Below are positions 43,967 to 53,039 of a DNA stretch of 64,000 nt, one piece after another. This DNA is from Streptosporangium sp. NBC_01495 (lineage in GTDB: Bacteria; Actinomycetota; Actinomycetes; Streptosporangiales; Streptosporangiaceae). The stretch covers positions 2,976,001 through 3,040,000 of the forward strand of contig NZ_CP109430.1 of assembly GCF_036250735.1 (NCBI RefSeq), in the 5' to 3' direction. The position numbers and the translations under genes were made by a program. Within the stretch, counting starts at the first letter, position 1. Each line of letters opens with the position of its first letter. A model generated the notes under the pieces. That model did not search any database, had not been told where the DNA came from, and saw only the letters and a list, made by a program, of their open reading frames with translations.

Positions 43967-44028
43967 ACCGCTCTCTCCGCTCGTACGGTGACCGGATACG
44001 GCCGGTGAGACAGGGGCGAAGCTATTGA

Positions 44029-44044
44029 CTGATTGGCCAATCAG
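44029..44044. promoter_or_regulatory. TetR/BetI-type operator
   Basis: Perfect 16-bp palindrome CTGATTGGCCAATCAG, 42 bp upstream of a TetR start. The TTGATTGGCCAATCAA-like form is typical of BetI-type repressors, so autoregulation is likely. Confidence 0.82.
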
Positions 44045-44086
44045 GAGTAGTGGGGCGGGGGTCCCGCCCTGCTGTAGTCTTGCGCC

Positions 44087-44740
44087 GTGCACAGCGGAGG
44101 AGGAGCGCGCAGCAGCCGCGCCGACCAGGCCGACCAGCGCCGAGCGGAGCTCCTTGAGGCCGCCAGGCGAGTCGTGCTGGAGCGTGGGCTGGCCAGCACC
44201 CGGGTCGCCGACATCGCCAAGGCGACGAACGTGAGCGGTGGGCTGATCCACTACCATTTCGCCACCAAGGACGATCTCATCACCGAGATGCTCCGCAGCA
44301 CCAGCGACTCCGAGATCCAGCGGCTGAAGGAGATCGTCGCGGGCCCCGGCACCGCCCTCCAGCTTCTCGACCGCGTCCTGCGCTTCTACATCCCGGCCTC
44401 CCGTTCCGACCAGAGCTGGATCCTCTGGGTCGACGCCTGGGCCGTCGGGGTGCGCGAGGAGCACGTCCGCACCATCCTGCTGGAGCTTGAGGGCGCCTGG
44501 ATCGAGATCCTCAGCCAGGTGATCTCCGACGGCGTGGCCTCGGGGGAGTTCACCTGCGACGATCCCCTGGGCTCGGCCGAGCGGATCGACGGCATGCTCG
44601 ACGGCCTCGTGGTCCGGTACACCCTGCACACCGGCAACATGTCACGGAGCCGGATGCTTCACCACGCCCGGGTCGCCGCCGCCCGCGAGGTCGGCCTCGA
44701 CCTCTCCGACTTCCCCGACGCCCCGGCCGACGGCTTCTAG
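44087..44740 (+). CDS. TetR-family regulator, BetI-like
   Basis: A 217-aa regulator; helix-turn-helix at ~22-66 (RRAELLEAARRVVLERGLAS then VADIAKATNVSGGLIHYHFAT) and a C-terminal ligand-binding domain of the BetI/TetR_C_6 type (ILWVDAWAVGVREEHVR). The GTG 44087 start gives the family length. A perfect palindrome lies upstream. No adjacent transporter or enzyme gene on the same strand indicates its target. Confidence 0.9.
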   Translation: MHSGGGARSSRADQADQRRAELLEAARRVVLERGLASTRVADIAKATNVSGGLIHYHFATKDDLITEMLRSTSDSEIQRLKEIVAGPGTALQLLDRVLRFYIPASRSDQSWILWVDAWAVGVREEHVRTILLELEGAWIEILSQVISDGVASGEFTCDDPLGSAERIDGMLDGLVVRYTLHTGNMSRSRMLHHARVAAAREVGLDLSDFPDAPADGF

Positions 44741-44771
44741 ACGGCTTCGCAGGGGCGGGGCGTCCGGGCGG

Positions 44772-45041
44772 TCAGGCCCGGGGGGTGGGCATGGCGGCGA
44801 GAAGAAAGGCGAGCCGGGCCGCGGCGTCGTCGATGTTGTCGCTGGTGCCGAGCCGGTAGCCCCACGACGTGATGAAGCCGCCGTCCTGGGCGCAGGTCAC
44901 GGTCTCGGCCAGGGTGTTGCTGAAGCGGTTGCGGACGTACACGTACGCGGGATCGCCGAACGAGATCCGCTGCACGGAAAGGTCGGCGTGCAGCCGTATA
45001 GCGGTAACGAATCTCTCCAGACAAGACAGCGTGTCCAGCAT
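44772..45041 (-). CDS. Small protein downstream of XRE regulator
   Basis: An 89-aa protein with a near-perfect ribosome site (GGAGGTGA) before ATG 45041. It has no motif I recognise: MLDTLSCLERFVTAIRLHAD, then an SFGDPAYVYVRNRFSN middle and an Ala-rich helical end. It lies 67 bp downstream of an XRE-family gene on the same strand. Actinomycetes often encode small partner proteins (for example DUF397) beside DUF5753-type XRE regulators; this one is not obviously DUF397. Confidence 0.7.
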   Translation of the reverse strand: MLDTLSCLERFVTAIRLHADLSVQRISFGDPAYVYVRNRFSNTLAETVTCAQDGGFITSWGYRLGTSDNIDDAAARLAFLLAAMPTPRA

Positions 45042-45108
45042 CGTGAGTCACCTCCGTCCCGACAGAGAATTGCACGATCTTGGGATGCTAATCAAGCAAT
45101 TGCGGTCT

Positions 45109-45960
45109 TTAGTCCGCCGATTGTCGGGAGAAATCGCTGAGTACTCGGACGATCACCGACCTGGCACCCTCCCTGAAGGCCGCCACCTCGCAGAGTTCCT
45201 CGAAGGTCCGCGCGTAGAAGGCGACGTCGTCCGGGTCGCGCAGGAGCAGGTCCCTCGTCCTGGTCGGCACCGCCACATGGTCCTCGTCGTACACCCAGAA
45301 ACCGTTGAGCGGTGCCGAGGGCAGGGGCGCCTCGAAGGGGATCACGCCGAACTCCACGTTCGGCAGCGCGGTCACCGCCAGCAACCGGTCGAGCTGCCCG
45401 CGCATCACGTCCAGCGGGGCCAGCCGGTAGCGCAGCGCCGCCTCGGGGATGACGAATCTGAACCGCTTGCTCTGGTCGTAGAGGATGTCCTGGCGCTGCA
45501 TGCGCACCCGGATGGCCGCGTCGATCTCGTCGGGCGCCCGGTAGAGGCGCTTGATCCGGGTGAAGATGCTCCGGGCGTACTCGGTGGTCTGCAGCAGCCC
45601 GATGACCACGCCGGGCTCGAACACCCGCAGCAGGGTCGTCCGCGCCTCCATGTCACGGATGTCCTCCTGGAGCGCCGCCAGCCCGCTGTGGTGCCGCTGC
45701 CGCAAGGAGTCCTGGCGGTCCAGGAGGCCCGTGACCTGCTCCACCAGCTCCCCGGCGACCTCGGGGGAGGCGTCCACGGCCCGCGCCCACTGGGTGACGT
45801 CGTCCTCGGTGACGGTCTGGCGGGCGTTCTCGATCCGGGAGACCTTGGACGCCTGCCACCTCAGCCGCTCGGCCAGCTCCTTGCCCGACAGGTGGGCGGC
45901 CTCCCGCAGGTGCCGCAGCTGCACGCCGAGTTCGGTTCTGGCCTGCTGGAACCCGCTCAC
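45109..45960 (-). CDS. XRE-family regulator with DUF5753 domain
   Basis: A 283-aa actinobacterial regulator: N-terminal XRE helix-turn-helix (LRHLREAAHLSGKELAERL, SKVSRIENARQTVTEDDV) and the long DUF5753 C-terminal domain (EPGVVIGLLQTTEYARSIF ... QRQDILYD ... FVIPEAALRYRL). Such proteins (WhiJ-like group) act with small partner proteins in developmental control in streptomycetes. It is flanked on the same strand by two small genes, 44772-45041 and 46096-46320. Confidence 0.92.
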   Translation of the reverse strand: MSGFQQARTELGVQLRHLREAAHLSGKELAERLRWQASKVSRIENARQTVTEDDVTQWARAVDASPEVAGELVEQVTGLLDRQDSLRQRHHSGLAALQEDIRDMEARTTLLRVFEPGVVIGLLQTTEYARSIFTRIKRLYRAPDEIDAAIRVRMQRQDILYDQSKRFRFVIPEAALRYRLAPLDVMRGQLDRLLAVTALPNVEFGVIPFEAPLPSAPLNGFWVYDEDHVAVPTRTRDLLLRDPDDVAFYARTFEELCEVAAFREGARSVIVRVLSDFSRQSAD

Positions 45961-46095
45961 ACGATCTCCTCGGCCGTTCGCGCGGGTTGTGTGCCGCGGC
46001 TGTCGTTCACCCGTTCTCTCCGCGTGCTCACGTCGCCTCCCGCATGGTGCGCACGACGCTAGACCCGAGCATGTGGATCAAGCCAGAGAGCACTC

Positions 46096-46320
46096 CTAAT
46101 CGTGACCAATATTTACAGAAAGTACTTGGCGGGCGATGTCTGCGAGAAGCTCACGCGGTACCTCTACGGCGGTTTCGCCGTCCAGGACGTGACGCAGGTC
46201 GGCCAGCGCCTCCGCGTCGGTCACCCGGAGACCCTGCACCACGATGGTCCCGCGGTCGGTCTCGTAGAGGGAGGGACAGGCCCCCGCCTCTGAGGTGGAG
46301 CCAAGAAAACGGAGACGCAT
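46096..46320 (-). CDS. Small conserved protein upstream of XRE regulator
   Basis: A 74-aa protein starting at ATG 46320 behind GGAAGGA (the open frame reaches 46356). MRLRFLGSTSEAGACPSLYE leads to DRGTIVVQGLRVTDAEAL, a pattern I associate with small proteins next to actinobacterial XRE/DUF5753 genes. It is strongly hydrophilic with no membrane segment. It may act as a modulator or antitoxin-like partner of the XRE protein; function unknown. Confidence 0.75.
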   Translation of the reverse strand: MRLRFLGSTSEAGACPSLYETDRGTIVVQGLRVTDAEALADLRHVLDGETAVEVPRELLADIARQVLSVNIGHD

Positions 46321-46523
46321 GATTGAATCCTTCCCCGAACCACACTTGTGGAGCAATTGCGTGCAATCCTAGATTTCGGAAGGTTGCATGAAGGTTTCAA
46401 TCACCACAAGGCGCATATTCCGCATGCTTCACCGCATGCCACCTGAATGTCCGGGCGCGGATACGGAGACGGTCAAGCGTGCCCGCCGCCCTCTCCGTGC
46501 GGTGCCCGCTCGACGGGCCGCGG

Positions 46524-47438
46524 TCAGCCGGCCGTGGTCAGGGCGGACAGTTCGCGCCACTCGCGCATCGGGAGCGCCGCGGGGGTGGCGGTCAGGACCT
46601 GCAGGCACACGTGGTCCGCGCCCGCGTCCAGGTGGGCCCGGACGCGCTCGGCGATGACGTCGGCGTCCCCGTAGGCGACGATCGCGTCGACCAGGCGGTC
46701 GCTCCCGCCGTCCGCCAGGTCGTCGTCGCCGAAGCCCAGGCGGCGAAGGTTGGCGGTCTGGTGGGCGGCGGCGCCGAAGTACGGGCCCAGGTGTCCCCTG
46801 GCGACCTCGCGGGCGCTCGTGAGGTCGGTGTCCAGCACGACGGCCTGCTCGACCGCGAGGAAGGCGTCGGGACCCATGATCTCTCTCGCCCGGTGGGTGT
46901 GCTCCACAGGCACGAAGTAGGGGTGGGCGCCGAGGGTCCGCTCGGCGGCCAGGGCCAGCATCCGCGGCCCGAGCGCGGCGAGGACGCGCCGCGGGGGCTT
47001 CCTCGGAGCGGGGGAGCCCAGCGGGATGGCGGCCATCGCGTCGAGGTAGGCGCCCATCGTGTGCACGGCCCGGCCGCGGCTGGGGATGCTGTAGCCGTTC
47101 ATCCTGATGGGGGTGTCGGACACCCGGTGCCCGCCGAGGCCGAGGAGGTAGCGGCCGGGATGTGCCTCGTTGAGTGCGCGCTCGGCCGCCGCCATGGTGA
47201 TGGGGTCGCGCAGGGCGATGTTGGCGATGCCCGCTCCCACGACCAGCCGCCGGGTGGCGGATAGCAGCAGCCAGGCCTGGCTCACGCTGTCGCGGCCGAA
47301 CCCCTCGCCGAACCACAGGGCGCCGTAGCCGAGTTCCTCGATCTCCGCCGCGGCCTCGCGGACCTTCTCCACGGGCTGGTCGTCGAAGGCGAAGGTCCAG
47401 ATCCCGACGCGTCCGAGGTCGGCGGTGTCGTCGTTCAT
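46524..47438 (-). CDS. LLM-class F420-dependent oxidoreductase
   Basis: A 304-aa luciferase-like TIM-barrel enzyme of the F420-using type (TIGR03620-like length). VGIWTFAFDDQPVEKVREAA and ELGYGALWFGEGFGRDS define the N-terminal barrel; LVVGAGIANIALRDPITMAA and GRYLLGLGGHRVSD follow. It is divergent from a TetR gene with two perfect palindromes between them, so it is probably the TetR target. Substrate unknown. Confidence 0.9.
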   Translation of the reverse strand: MNDDTADLGRVGIWTFAFDDQPVEKVREAAAEIEELGYGALWFGEGFGRDSVSQAWLLLSATRRLVVGAGIANIALRDPITMAAAERALNEAHPGRYLLGLGGHRVSDTPIRMNGYSIPSRGRAVHTMGAYLDAMAAIPLGSPAPRKPPRRVLAALGPRMLALAAERTLGAHPYFVPVEHTHRAREIMGPDAFLAVEQAVVLDTDLTSAREVARGHLGPYFGAAAHQTANLRRLGFGDDDLADGGSDRLVDAIVAYGDADVIAERVRAHLDAGADHVCLQVLTATPAALPMREWRELSALTTAG

Positions 47439-47459
47439 TCAGGAGGCCTCTCCGAAAAG

Positions 47460-47514
47460 TATCCGGAGAGGGTCTCCGGATAATCTGACCGTATAATACG
47501 GAGAAGTTCTCCGT
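47460..47514. promoter_or_regulatory. Two perfect TetR operators
   Basis: Site 1 (47460-47482): arms TATCCGGAGA and TCTCCGGATA with a GGG centre. Site 2 (47498-47514): arms ACGGAGAA and TTCTCCGT around one G. Both share the CGGAGA core and lie between the divergent LLM oxidoreductase and TetR genes, flanking a TATAAT (47492-47497). Confidence 0.88.
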
Positions 47515-47547
47515 TTGCAAACCGGTTTGAGGACCTGGGGGGTATCG

Positions 47548-48084
47548 ATGCGGGTCGACGCGCGACGCAACCGTGAACACCTGCTGACGACCGCCAGGGC
47601 CGTGATCGCCGAGCAGGGGCCCGAGGCGTCTCTCAACGAGATCGCGCGCCGGGCCGGGGTGGGGCCGGGAACGCTCTACCGCCACTTCCCCACGCGGCAG
47701 GTGCTCCTGGCGGCCGTGTTCCGGGACCGGGTCGAGACACTGTGCGCGAGGGCGGGGGATCTGCTCGCCCACACCTCACCGGACGAGGCGCTGGCCCTCT
47801 GGTCGCGGGACGTGCTCGCCCACGCTCTCACCGACCGCGGGATGTCCACCTCGATGACGCTTGGCGGGGCCGAGATCGGCTTCGACTGCCACGCGGCGAT
47901 GCGCTCGGCGGCGACGGGTCTCCTGCTGCGGGCCCAGCGGGAGGGCCGGACACGTCCGGACGTCGACGTCGAGGACCTGTTCCAGCTCGTCACCGGCGTC
48001 GCGCTGGCCGCGAGCGAACTGCCCGGCGGGCTCGACCGGGCCGAACGCCTGCTCTCGGTGACCCTGGCGGGTCTGCGCGGATGA
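47548..48084 (+). CDS. TetR-family regulator
   Basis: A 178-aa regulator. Helix-turn-helix RREHLLTTARAVIAEQGPEA-like N-terminus (here NREHLLTTARAVIAEQGPEA) and ARRAGVGPGTLYRHFPTRQ; the C-terminus is the SbtR-like TetR_C type. ATG 47548 follows GGGGGG. It is divergent from the LLM oxidoreductase gene, with paired operators between them, which predicts repression of both genes. Confidence 0.92.
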   Translation: MRVDARRNREHLLTTARAVIAEQGPEASLNEIARRAGVGPGTLYRHFPTRQVLLAAVFRDRVETLCARAGDLLAHTSPDEALALWSRDVLAHALTDRGMSTSMTLGGAEIGFDCHAAMRSAATGLLLRAQREGRTRPDVDVEDLFQLVTGVALAASELPGGLDRAERLLSVTLAGLRG

Positions 48085-48102
48085 GGCGGATGAGACCGCC
48101 TC
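48083..48102 (+). terminator. Hairpin after TetR gene
   Basis: GAGGCGG / CCGCCTC, 7-bp arms with a 6-base loop, overlapping the stop codon. Confidence 0.6.
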
Positions 48103-48200
48103 TCCGCACCTGGCCAGAGGGGCCGCTTCCCCCACCCGGACGGAGGAGGGGACCGCCTCCCCGGTGAGACCGAGGGTCAGCGCGGGCGCCGCCGGACAGG

Positions 48201-49985
48201 TCAGAGAAGGTGTCGCGGGATGTCGGCGAGCGCGGCGCGGAGTTCCTCCCCGAGGGCCTTGGCCTGGGCGTCGAGACGGGGACTCGCGGCCACGCCCCGG
48301 CCGAGGAGGCCGTGGACGACGAAGTTGAGGGCGAGCAGGTTGGGCAGCTCGAAGCGCTCGACCCGCAGGCCGGTGGTGAACGGCAGGAGCTCCGCCAGGC
48401 GTTCGACCGTCAGGTAGCCCTCCAGCCACCCGAACCGCTCCGCCGTACGGACCCAGACCCCCAGGTTGGCGTTGCCGCCCTTGTCCCCCGAGCGGGCGCC
48501 CACGATCGCGCCCAGCGGGACCCGGGCGGTCTCACCGTCGACGCGCTCGCCGTGCTCGTCGTGCCGGGCGGGATCGGCGTCGCCCCCGTGGTCCGCGGCC
48601 CCACCGCCGCCGCCCGCGACCGGCGTGGCCGTCACCTCCGGCGCGTCGGGTACGGCGTGTGTGCCGGGTGCGGCGGGTACGTCGGATGCGCCGAACACGT
48701 CGGGTACGTCGGGAAGCTCACGGCCGTCGAGCCAGACGCGGGCCCGCACCGTCTCCGCCGGGACGAGCGTGGGCCAGTAGACCCCGTACGGGGAGGCGTC
48801 ACCGGGAGGGGTGAGGCCGTAGAAGCCGGGGTAGCTCGCCAGGCCGGTCTCGACCACGGCCGAGGAGAAGGCGCGTCCCGCCCTCCGCCGGTCGGCGTCC
48901 ATCACGGTGACGCGCAGCAGGGCGGTCCCGGCGAGCGGGGTGAGCTCCACGTGGACCTCGTCGAACGACTCCTTCGGCACCCGGGACCAGATGGCCTCCT
49001 CTGCCAGCCGGGCCTTGGCCTCGATGTCCAGGCCGGTCAGGACGAGCGTCATGGTGTTGCGGTAGCCCGCCAGGTAGTTGACGGCGACCTTGAGCGTGCC
49101 GGGAGGGGCCTCGCCGCGCACCCCCGAGACGCGGACCCGGTCGGGGCCCTCCTGCTCCAGCCGGATCGTGTCGAAGCGCGCGACCACGTCGGGGCCGAGG
49201 TAGCGGGGCGACCCGATCTCGTACAGCAGTTGCGCGGTGACCGTGCCCACCGAGACCAGCCCTCCGGTCCCCGGGTGCTTGGTGACCACGCTGGAGCCGT
49301 CGGCCTCCAGCTCCACCAGCGGGAACCCGCAGCGCGCCGGGTCGGGGACCTCGCCGAAGAACGCGTAGTTGCCGCCGGTCGCCTGGCAGCCGCACTCGAT
49401 GACGTGCCCGGCGACCACCGAGCCGGCCAGCGCGTCGAGATCGCCGGGCCCCCAGCCGTACCGCCAGATTCCCGGCCCCGTGACCAGCGCGGCGTCCGTG
49501 ACGCGGCCGGTCACCACCACGTCCGCCCCCGCCGACAGGGCGGCGGCGATCGGGCGTCCCCCCAGATAGGCGTTGGCGGTCAGCGCGGGCGCGGGCAGCG
49601 TCTCACCGGTGTCCGCGTTGAGGGCGCCACCCAGGTCACGGCCGGTGAGGTCGTCGCCGGTGACGTGGGCGACCCTCACCGGCAGCCCGAGGCGTCCCGC
49701 CAGCTCGGCCACCGCCTCGGCGCACCCGGCCGGGTCCAGCCCGCCCGCGTTGGAGACGATCCTGACACCCCGATCCAGGCACGTCCCGAGGACCTCCTCC
49801 AGCTGTCTCAGGAAGGTCGGCGCGTAGCCGGGACGGCCCTTCAACCGGTTCCCGGCCAGGATCAGCATGGTCAGCTCGGCGAGCCAGTCGCCGGTGAGCA
49901 CGTCGATCGGGCCGCCCTCCACCATCTCCCTGGCGGCCGAGAGCCGGTCACCGTAGAAGCCGGAGCAGTTGGCGACGCGCAACAT
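48201..49985 (-). CDS. AtuA/DUF1446 acyclic terpene utilisation-like protein
   Basis: A 594-aa protein: DUF1446 domain over residues ~1-440 (VANCSGFYGDRLSAAREMV, VTGRVTDAALVTGPGIWRYG, HVIECGCQATGGNYAFF), a variable Ala/Pro/Asp linker with a His-rich end, then an AtuA-like C-terminal domain (VPLGAIVGARSGDKGGNANL). AtuA is essential for acyclic terpene catabolism in Pseudomonas, though its reaction is undefined. GGAGGG precedes ATG 49985. The carboxylase and enoyl-CoA hydratase genes upstream on the same strand are the expected partners. Confidence 0.9.
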   Translation of the reverse strand: MLRVANCSGFYGDRLSAAREMVEGGPIDVLTGDWLAELTMLILAGNRLKGRPGYAPTFLRQLEEVLGTCLDRGVRIVSNAGGLDPAGCAEAVAELAGRLGLPVRVAHVTGDDLTGRDLGGALNADTGETLPAPALTANAYLGGRPIAAALSAGADVVVTGRVTDAALVTGPGIWRYGWGPGDLDALAGSVVAGHVIECGCQATGGNYAFFGEVPDPARCGFPLVELEADGSSVVTKHPGTGGLVSVGTVTAQLLYEIGSPRYLGPDVVARFDTIRLEQEGPDRVRVSGVRGEAPPGTLKVAVNYLAGYRNTMTLVLTGLDIEAKARLAEEAIWSRVPKESFDEVHVELTPLAGTALLRVTVMDADRRRAGRAFSSAVVETGLASYPGFYGLTPPGDASPYGVYWPTLVPAETVRARVWLDGRELPDVPDVFGASDVPAAPGTHAVPDAPEVTATPVAGGGGGAADHGGDADPARHDEHGERVDGETARVPLGAIVGARSGDKGGNANLGVWVRTAERFGWLEGYLTVERLAELLPFTTGLRVERFELPNLLALNFVVHGLLGRGVAASPRLDAQAKALGEELRAALADIPRHLL

Positions 49986-50109
49986 CAGCCCTCCTCCGGC
50001 CGGTACGTCCCGGACGCGCCGCCGCGCGCCGCGAGGACCGGCCCGCGTGGCGAGGTTCCGTCGCGTGCCGTCAGCCCGCCCCTGTTCCCCGGTTCGTCGT
50101 ACGGCGGCA

Positions 50110-50922
50110 TCAGCTCGCCTCCGGCGCGGGGATCCACGACGCGGGCCGCTTCTCCATGAAGGCGGCGATCCCCTCCTGCCCCTCGGCGGAGGTGAAGCGC
50201 CGAGCGGACAGCTCGGCCATCTGGCGCATGCCCTCCTCGACGCTCAGCTCGGGCACGGTCCGCACCAGCTGCTTGGTGAGGGCGAGCGCCTCGGGGCCGC
50301 CGCGCAGCAGCATGCCGGTGTAGTGGGCGACCGTCGCGTCCAGCTCCTCCTCGGGCACGGCGCGGGTGAGCAGCCCTATCTCCCTGGCGCGGGCGGCGTC
50401 GAACGTCTCGCCGGTGAGCAGGTACTCGGCGGCGGCGCGCGGGTCGAGCCGCCGCAGCACGGTCACCGAGATCATCGCGGGCACCACGCCGAGGCGCACC
50501 TCGCTGAACGCGAACGACGCCGAGTCCGGGGCGATCGCGAAGTCGCAGGCCGCCACCAGGCCGAGCCCGCCGGCCCGCGCCGTACCGTTCAGCCTGCAGA
50601 CGACCGGCTTCGGGCTCTCCCAGATCAGGCTCATGATCTCCGGGAACGACGCGGTCACCGGCGCCTCGTGCGCGCCGCCCGGCGCGACCCGCTGCTCCTT
50701 CAGGTCGGCGCCCGCGCAGAACACGGGCCCGGTCCCGGTGAGCACGATCACCCGGACGCTCTCCTCGGCCAGCGCCCAGTTGAGCCGGTCCTCCAGGTCG
50801 CCCAGCAGCCGCACCGACAGCGCGTTGCGGTTGCGGGGGGAGTCGAGGGTGATCGTCGCCACCCCGCCGGACACCTCCCTGCGTACCAGGCGTTCCACCG
50901 GCCAGCCCCCGTCGCTCTTCAT
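50110..50922 (-). CDS. Enoyl-CoA hydratase/isomerase family protein
   Basis: A 270-aa crotonase-fold enzyme. FCAGADLKEQ gives the first oxyanion-hole strand and NGTARAGGLGLVAACDFAIA the second; SFAFSEVRLGVVPAMISVTV is the trimerisation/active-site region. ATG 50922 has GGAAGGA upstream; the longer open frame to 51489 is a shadow of the carboxylase gene. It probably hydrates the enoyl-CoA produced after carboxylation, as the 3-methylglutaconyl-CoA or isohexenylglutaconyl-CoA hydratase does in leucine or terpene pathways. Confidence 0.9.
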   Translation of the reverse strand: MKSDGGWPVERLVRREVSGGVATITLDSPRNRNALSVRLLGDLEDRLNWALAEESVRVIVLTGTGPVFCAGADLKEQRVAPGGAHEAPVTASFPEIMSLIWESPKPVVCRLNGTARAGGLGLVAACDFAIAPDSASFAFSEVRLGVVPAMISVTVLRRLDPRAAAEYLLTGETFDAARAREIGLLTRAVPEEELDATVAHYTGMLLRGGPEALALTKQLVRTVPELSVEEGMRQMAELSARRFTSAEGQEGIAAFMEKRPASWIPAPEAS

Positions 50923-50947
50923 CTCGGTCCTTCCGTCGTCGAGACCC

Positions 50948-50993
50948 CCTCCCCGGCTCCCGGGACTCCACGGAGCCCGGGAATCCGGGGAGG
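50948..50993 (-). terminator. Intercistronic hairpin
   Basis: CCTCCCCGG and CCGGGGAGG, with inner CTCCCGGG / CCCGGG, form a long hairpin between the carboxylase alpha stop and the enoyl-CoA hydratase start. It may attenuate transcription within the operon. Confidence 0.65.
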
Positions 50994-50996
50994 AGG

Positions 50997-53039
50997 TCAC
51001 GTCTGCTCCTCGATCACGGCCAGCACGGCCCCCGCCTCGACCTGGCGGCCCGGCGTCACGTTCACCGCCGCCACCGTGCCCGGCGCGGGCGCGGCGATCC
51101 GGTGCTCCATCTTCATGGCCTCGAGCACCACGACCACCTGTCCCGCCCCGACGGCCTCGCCGGGTTTGACGTCGACCCGCAGCACCGTACCGGGCATGGG
51201 CGCCACCAGGGAGCCCGGCAGCACGTGTTCCACCGGTTCCGGCAGGCGGGCCAGCGGGGTGAGCCGTACGGAACCGAGGGGGGAGTCCACGTGCGTCACG
51301 CCGTCGTAGCGGGCGACGGCGAACCGGTGCCGCACGCCAGAGGTCTCCAGTACGACGAGCGAGGGCGTCGCGCCGACCAGGACCGTATCGGGAAACCCCT
51401 CGGCCCGCAGGCCGTCCCTGGTGATCCGGTACGAGATCTCCGCCTCCGCGAAGGCGGCGCGCTGCGGCTGCGACACCACGTTGCGCCACCCGCTCGGCAG
51501 TCCCGCCTGCACGGTCGCCGCCGCCCGGTTGGCCGCCGCTCCCGCAAGCGCGGCGGCGAGGGCGGACAGGCGCGCGAGCCCCGGCCGTTCCCGGTGATCG
51601 GTGTCATCCCGATCGGGCGCCGGGAGACCGGTGAGCCCGTGCTCCTCCAGGAAGCCGGTGTGGGTGTCCCCGGCGAGGAACGCCGGATGGCGCAGGACCT
51701 CGACCAGCAGGTCCCGGTTGGTGACGAGGCCGTGGATCCTCGCGCCCGCCAGCGCGGCGGCCAGCCTGCGCACGGCGTCGGTGCGGCTCGCGCCGTACGA
51801 GACGACCTTGGCGAGCATCGGGTCGTAGTGGACGCCGATCTCCGAGCCGTCCTCGACGCCGGAGTCCAGCCGCAGGCCGTACCGCCCGCCGGGTACGGGC
51901 GCGAAGCGGGAGTCCACCCCGGGAACCTCGAAGCGGTGCAGGACGCCGCTCTGCGGAAGCCAGTCGCGGGCCGGGTCCTCGGCGTAGAGACGCACCTCGA
52001 CGGCGTGCCCGGACGGCTCGGGCGGCGACGCGGGGAGCCGGGCGCCCTCGGCGATCCGCAGCTGCCACTCGACGAGGTCGAGGCCGTGGACGCACTCGGT
52101 CACCGGGTGCTCCACCTGCAGGCGGGTGTTCATCTCCAGGAAGGCGACCGTCTCGTCCCGGACGAGGAACTCGACGGTCCCGGCGCCGGCGTACCCGATG
52201 GCCCGCGCGGCCGTGACCGCCGCGTCGAGCAGCCGCGCCCGCATCGGCGGGGAGATCGCCGGGGACGGGGTCTCCTCGACCACCTTCTGGTGCCGCCGCT
52301 GGATCGAGCACTCCCGCTCGCCCAGCGCCCACACCGTCCCGTACCCGTCGGCCAGGATCTGCACCTCGATGTGCCGGGCGCCCTCCAGCAGGGGCTCGAC
52401 GAACACCGTGCCGTCCCCGAACGCCGACGCGGCCTCCCTGCGCGCCGACTCGACCGCCTCCGGCAGGTCGTCGGCCGGCCGCACGACGCGCATTCCGCGC
52501 CCGCCGCCACCGGCCGACGCCTTCACCAGCAGGGGGACGGCCTCGCCCACCTGGCTGAACACGGCGTCCAGGTCGCCCGCCGAGTAGCCGGGCCCCGCGA
52601 CGAAGCCCGGCAGCACCGGGACCCCCGCCTCGGCCATCAGTGCCTTGGCCTCGATCTTGGAGCCCATCGCGGCGACGGCCTCGGCCGGAGGGCCGACCCA
52701 GGTCAGCCCGGCGTCCGACACGGCCCGCGCGAAGGCGGCGTTCTCCGACAGGAAGCCGTAGCCGGGATGGACCGCGTCGGCCCCCGCCACGCGGGCCGCC
52801 TCGATGATCTTCTCCACCGAGAGGTAGGTGTCCGCGGGCCGGACACCGCCCAGCCGTACGGCGTGGTCGGCCTCGGCCACGTGCGGCGCGTCCGCGTCGG
52901 CGTCCGAGAAGACCGCGACGGTCTCGATGCCGAGGTCGCGGCAGGTACGGAAGACGCGGCGGGCGATCTCACCCCGGTTGGCGACGAGCAGGCGGCGGAT
53001 CGGCGCGGCGGCAGCGGTCATGGGCATGGTCACGGTCAC
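50997..53039 (-). CDS. Acyl-CoA carboxylase alpha subunit (biotin carboxylase plus BCCP)
   Basis: A ~680-aa fusion that carboxylates its own biotin using ATP and bicarbonate. Biotin carboxylase domain: [34 protein letters not shown]-grasp [28 protein letters not shown] and [15 protein letters not shown] middle region is followed by the BCCP domain ending [10 protein letters not shown] ... [14 protein letters not shown], with the biotinyl lysine. GTG 53039 overlaps the beta-subunit stop (GTGA). It pairs with the carboxyltransferase 53036-54640. The methylcrotonyl/geranyl-CoA carboxylase type is favoured by the AtuA neighbour; the substrate is inferred. Confidence 0.95.
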   Translation of the reverse strand: MTVTMPMTAAAAPIRRLLVANRGEIARRVFRTCRDLGIETVAVFSDADADAPHVAEADHAVRLGGVRPADTYLSVEKIIEAARVAGADAVHPGYGFLSENAAFARAVSDAGLTWVGPPAEAVAAMGSKIEAKALMAEAGVPVLPGFVAGPGYSAGDLDAVFSQVGEAVPLLVKASAGGGGRGMRVVRPADDLPEAVESARREAASAFGDGTVFVEPLLEGARHIEVQILADGYGTVWALGERECSIQRRHQKVVEETPSPAISPPMRARLLDAAVTAARAIGYAGAGTVEFLVRDETVAFLEMNTRLQVEHPVTECVHGLDLVEWQLRIAEGARLPASPPEPSGHAVEVRLYAEDPARDWLPQSGVLHRFEVPGVDSRFAPVPGGRYGLRLDSGVEDGSEIGVHYDPMLAKVVSYGASRTDAVRRLAAALAGARIHGLVTNRDLLVEVLRHPAFLAGDTHTGFLEEHGLTGLPAPDRDDTDHRERPGLARLSALAAALAGAAANRAAATVQAGLPSGWRNVVSQPQRAAFAEAEISYRITRDGLRAEGFPDTVLVGATPSLVVLETSGVRHRFAVARYDGVTHVDSPLGSVRLTPLARLPEPVEHVLPGSLVAPMPGTVLRVDVKPGEAVGAGQVVVVLEAMKMEHRIAAPAPGTVAAVNVTPGRQVEAGAVLAVIEEQT

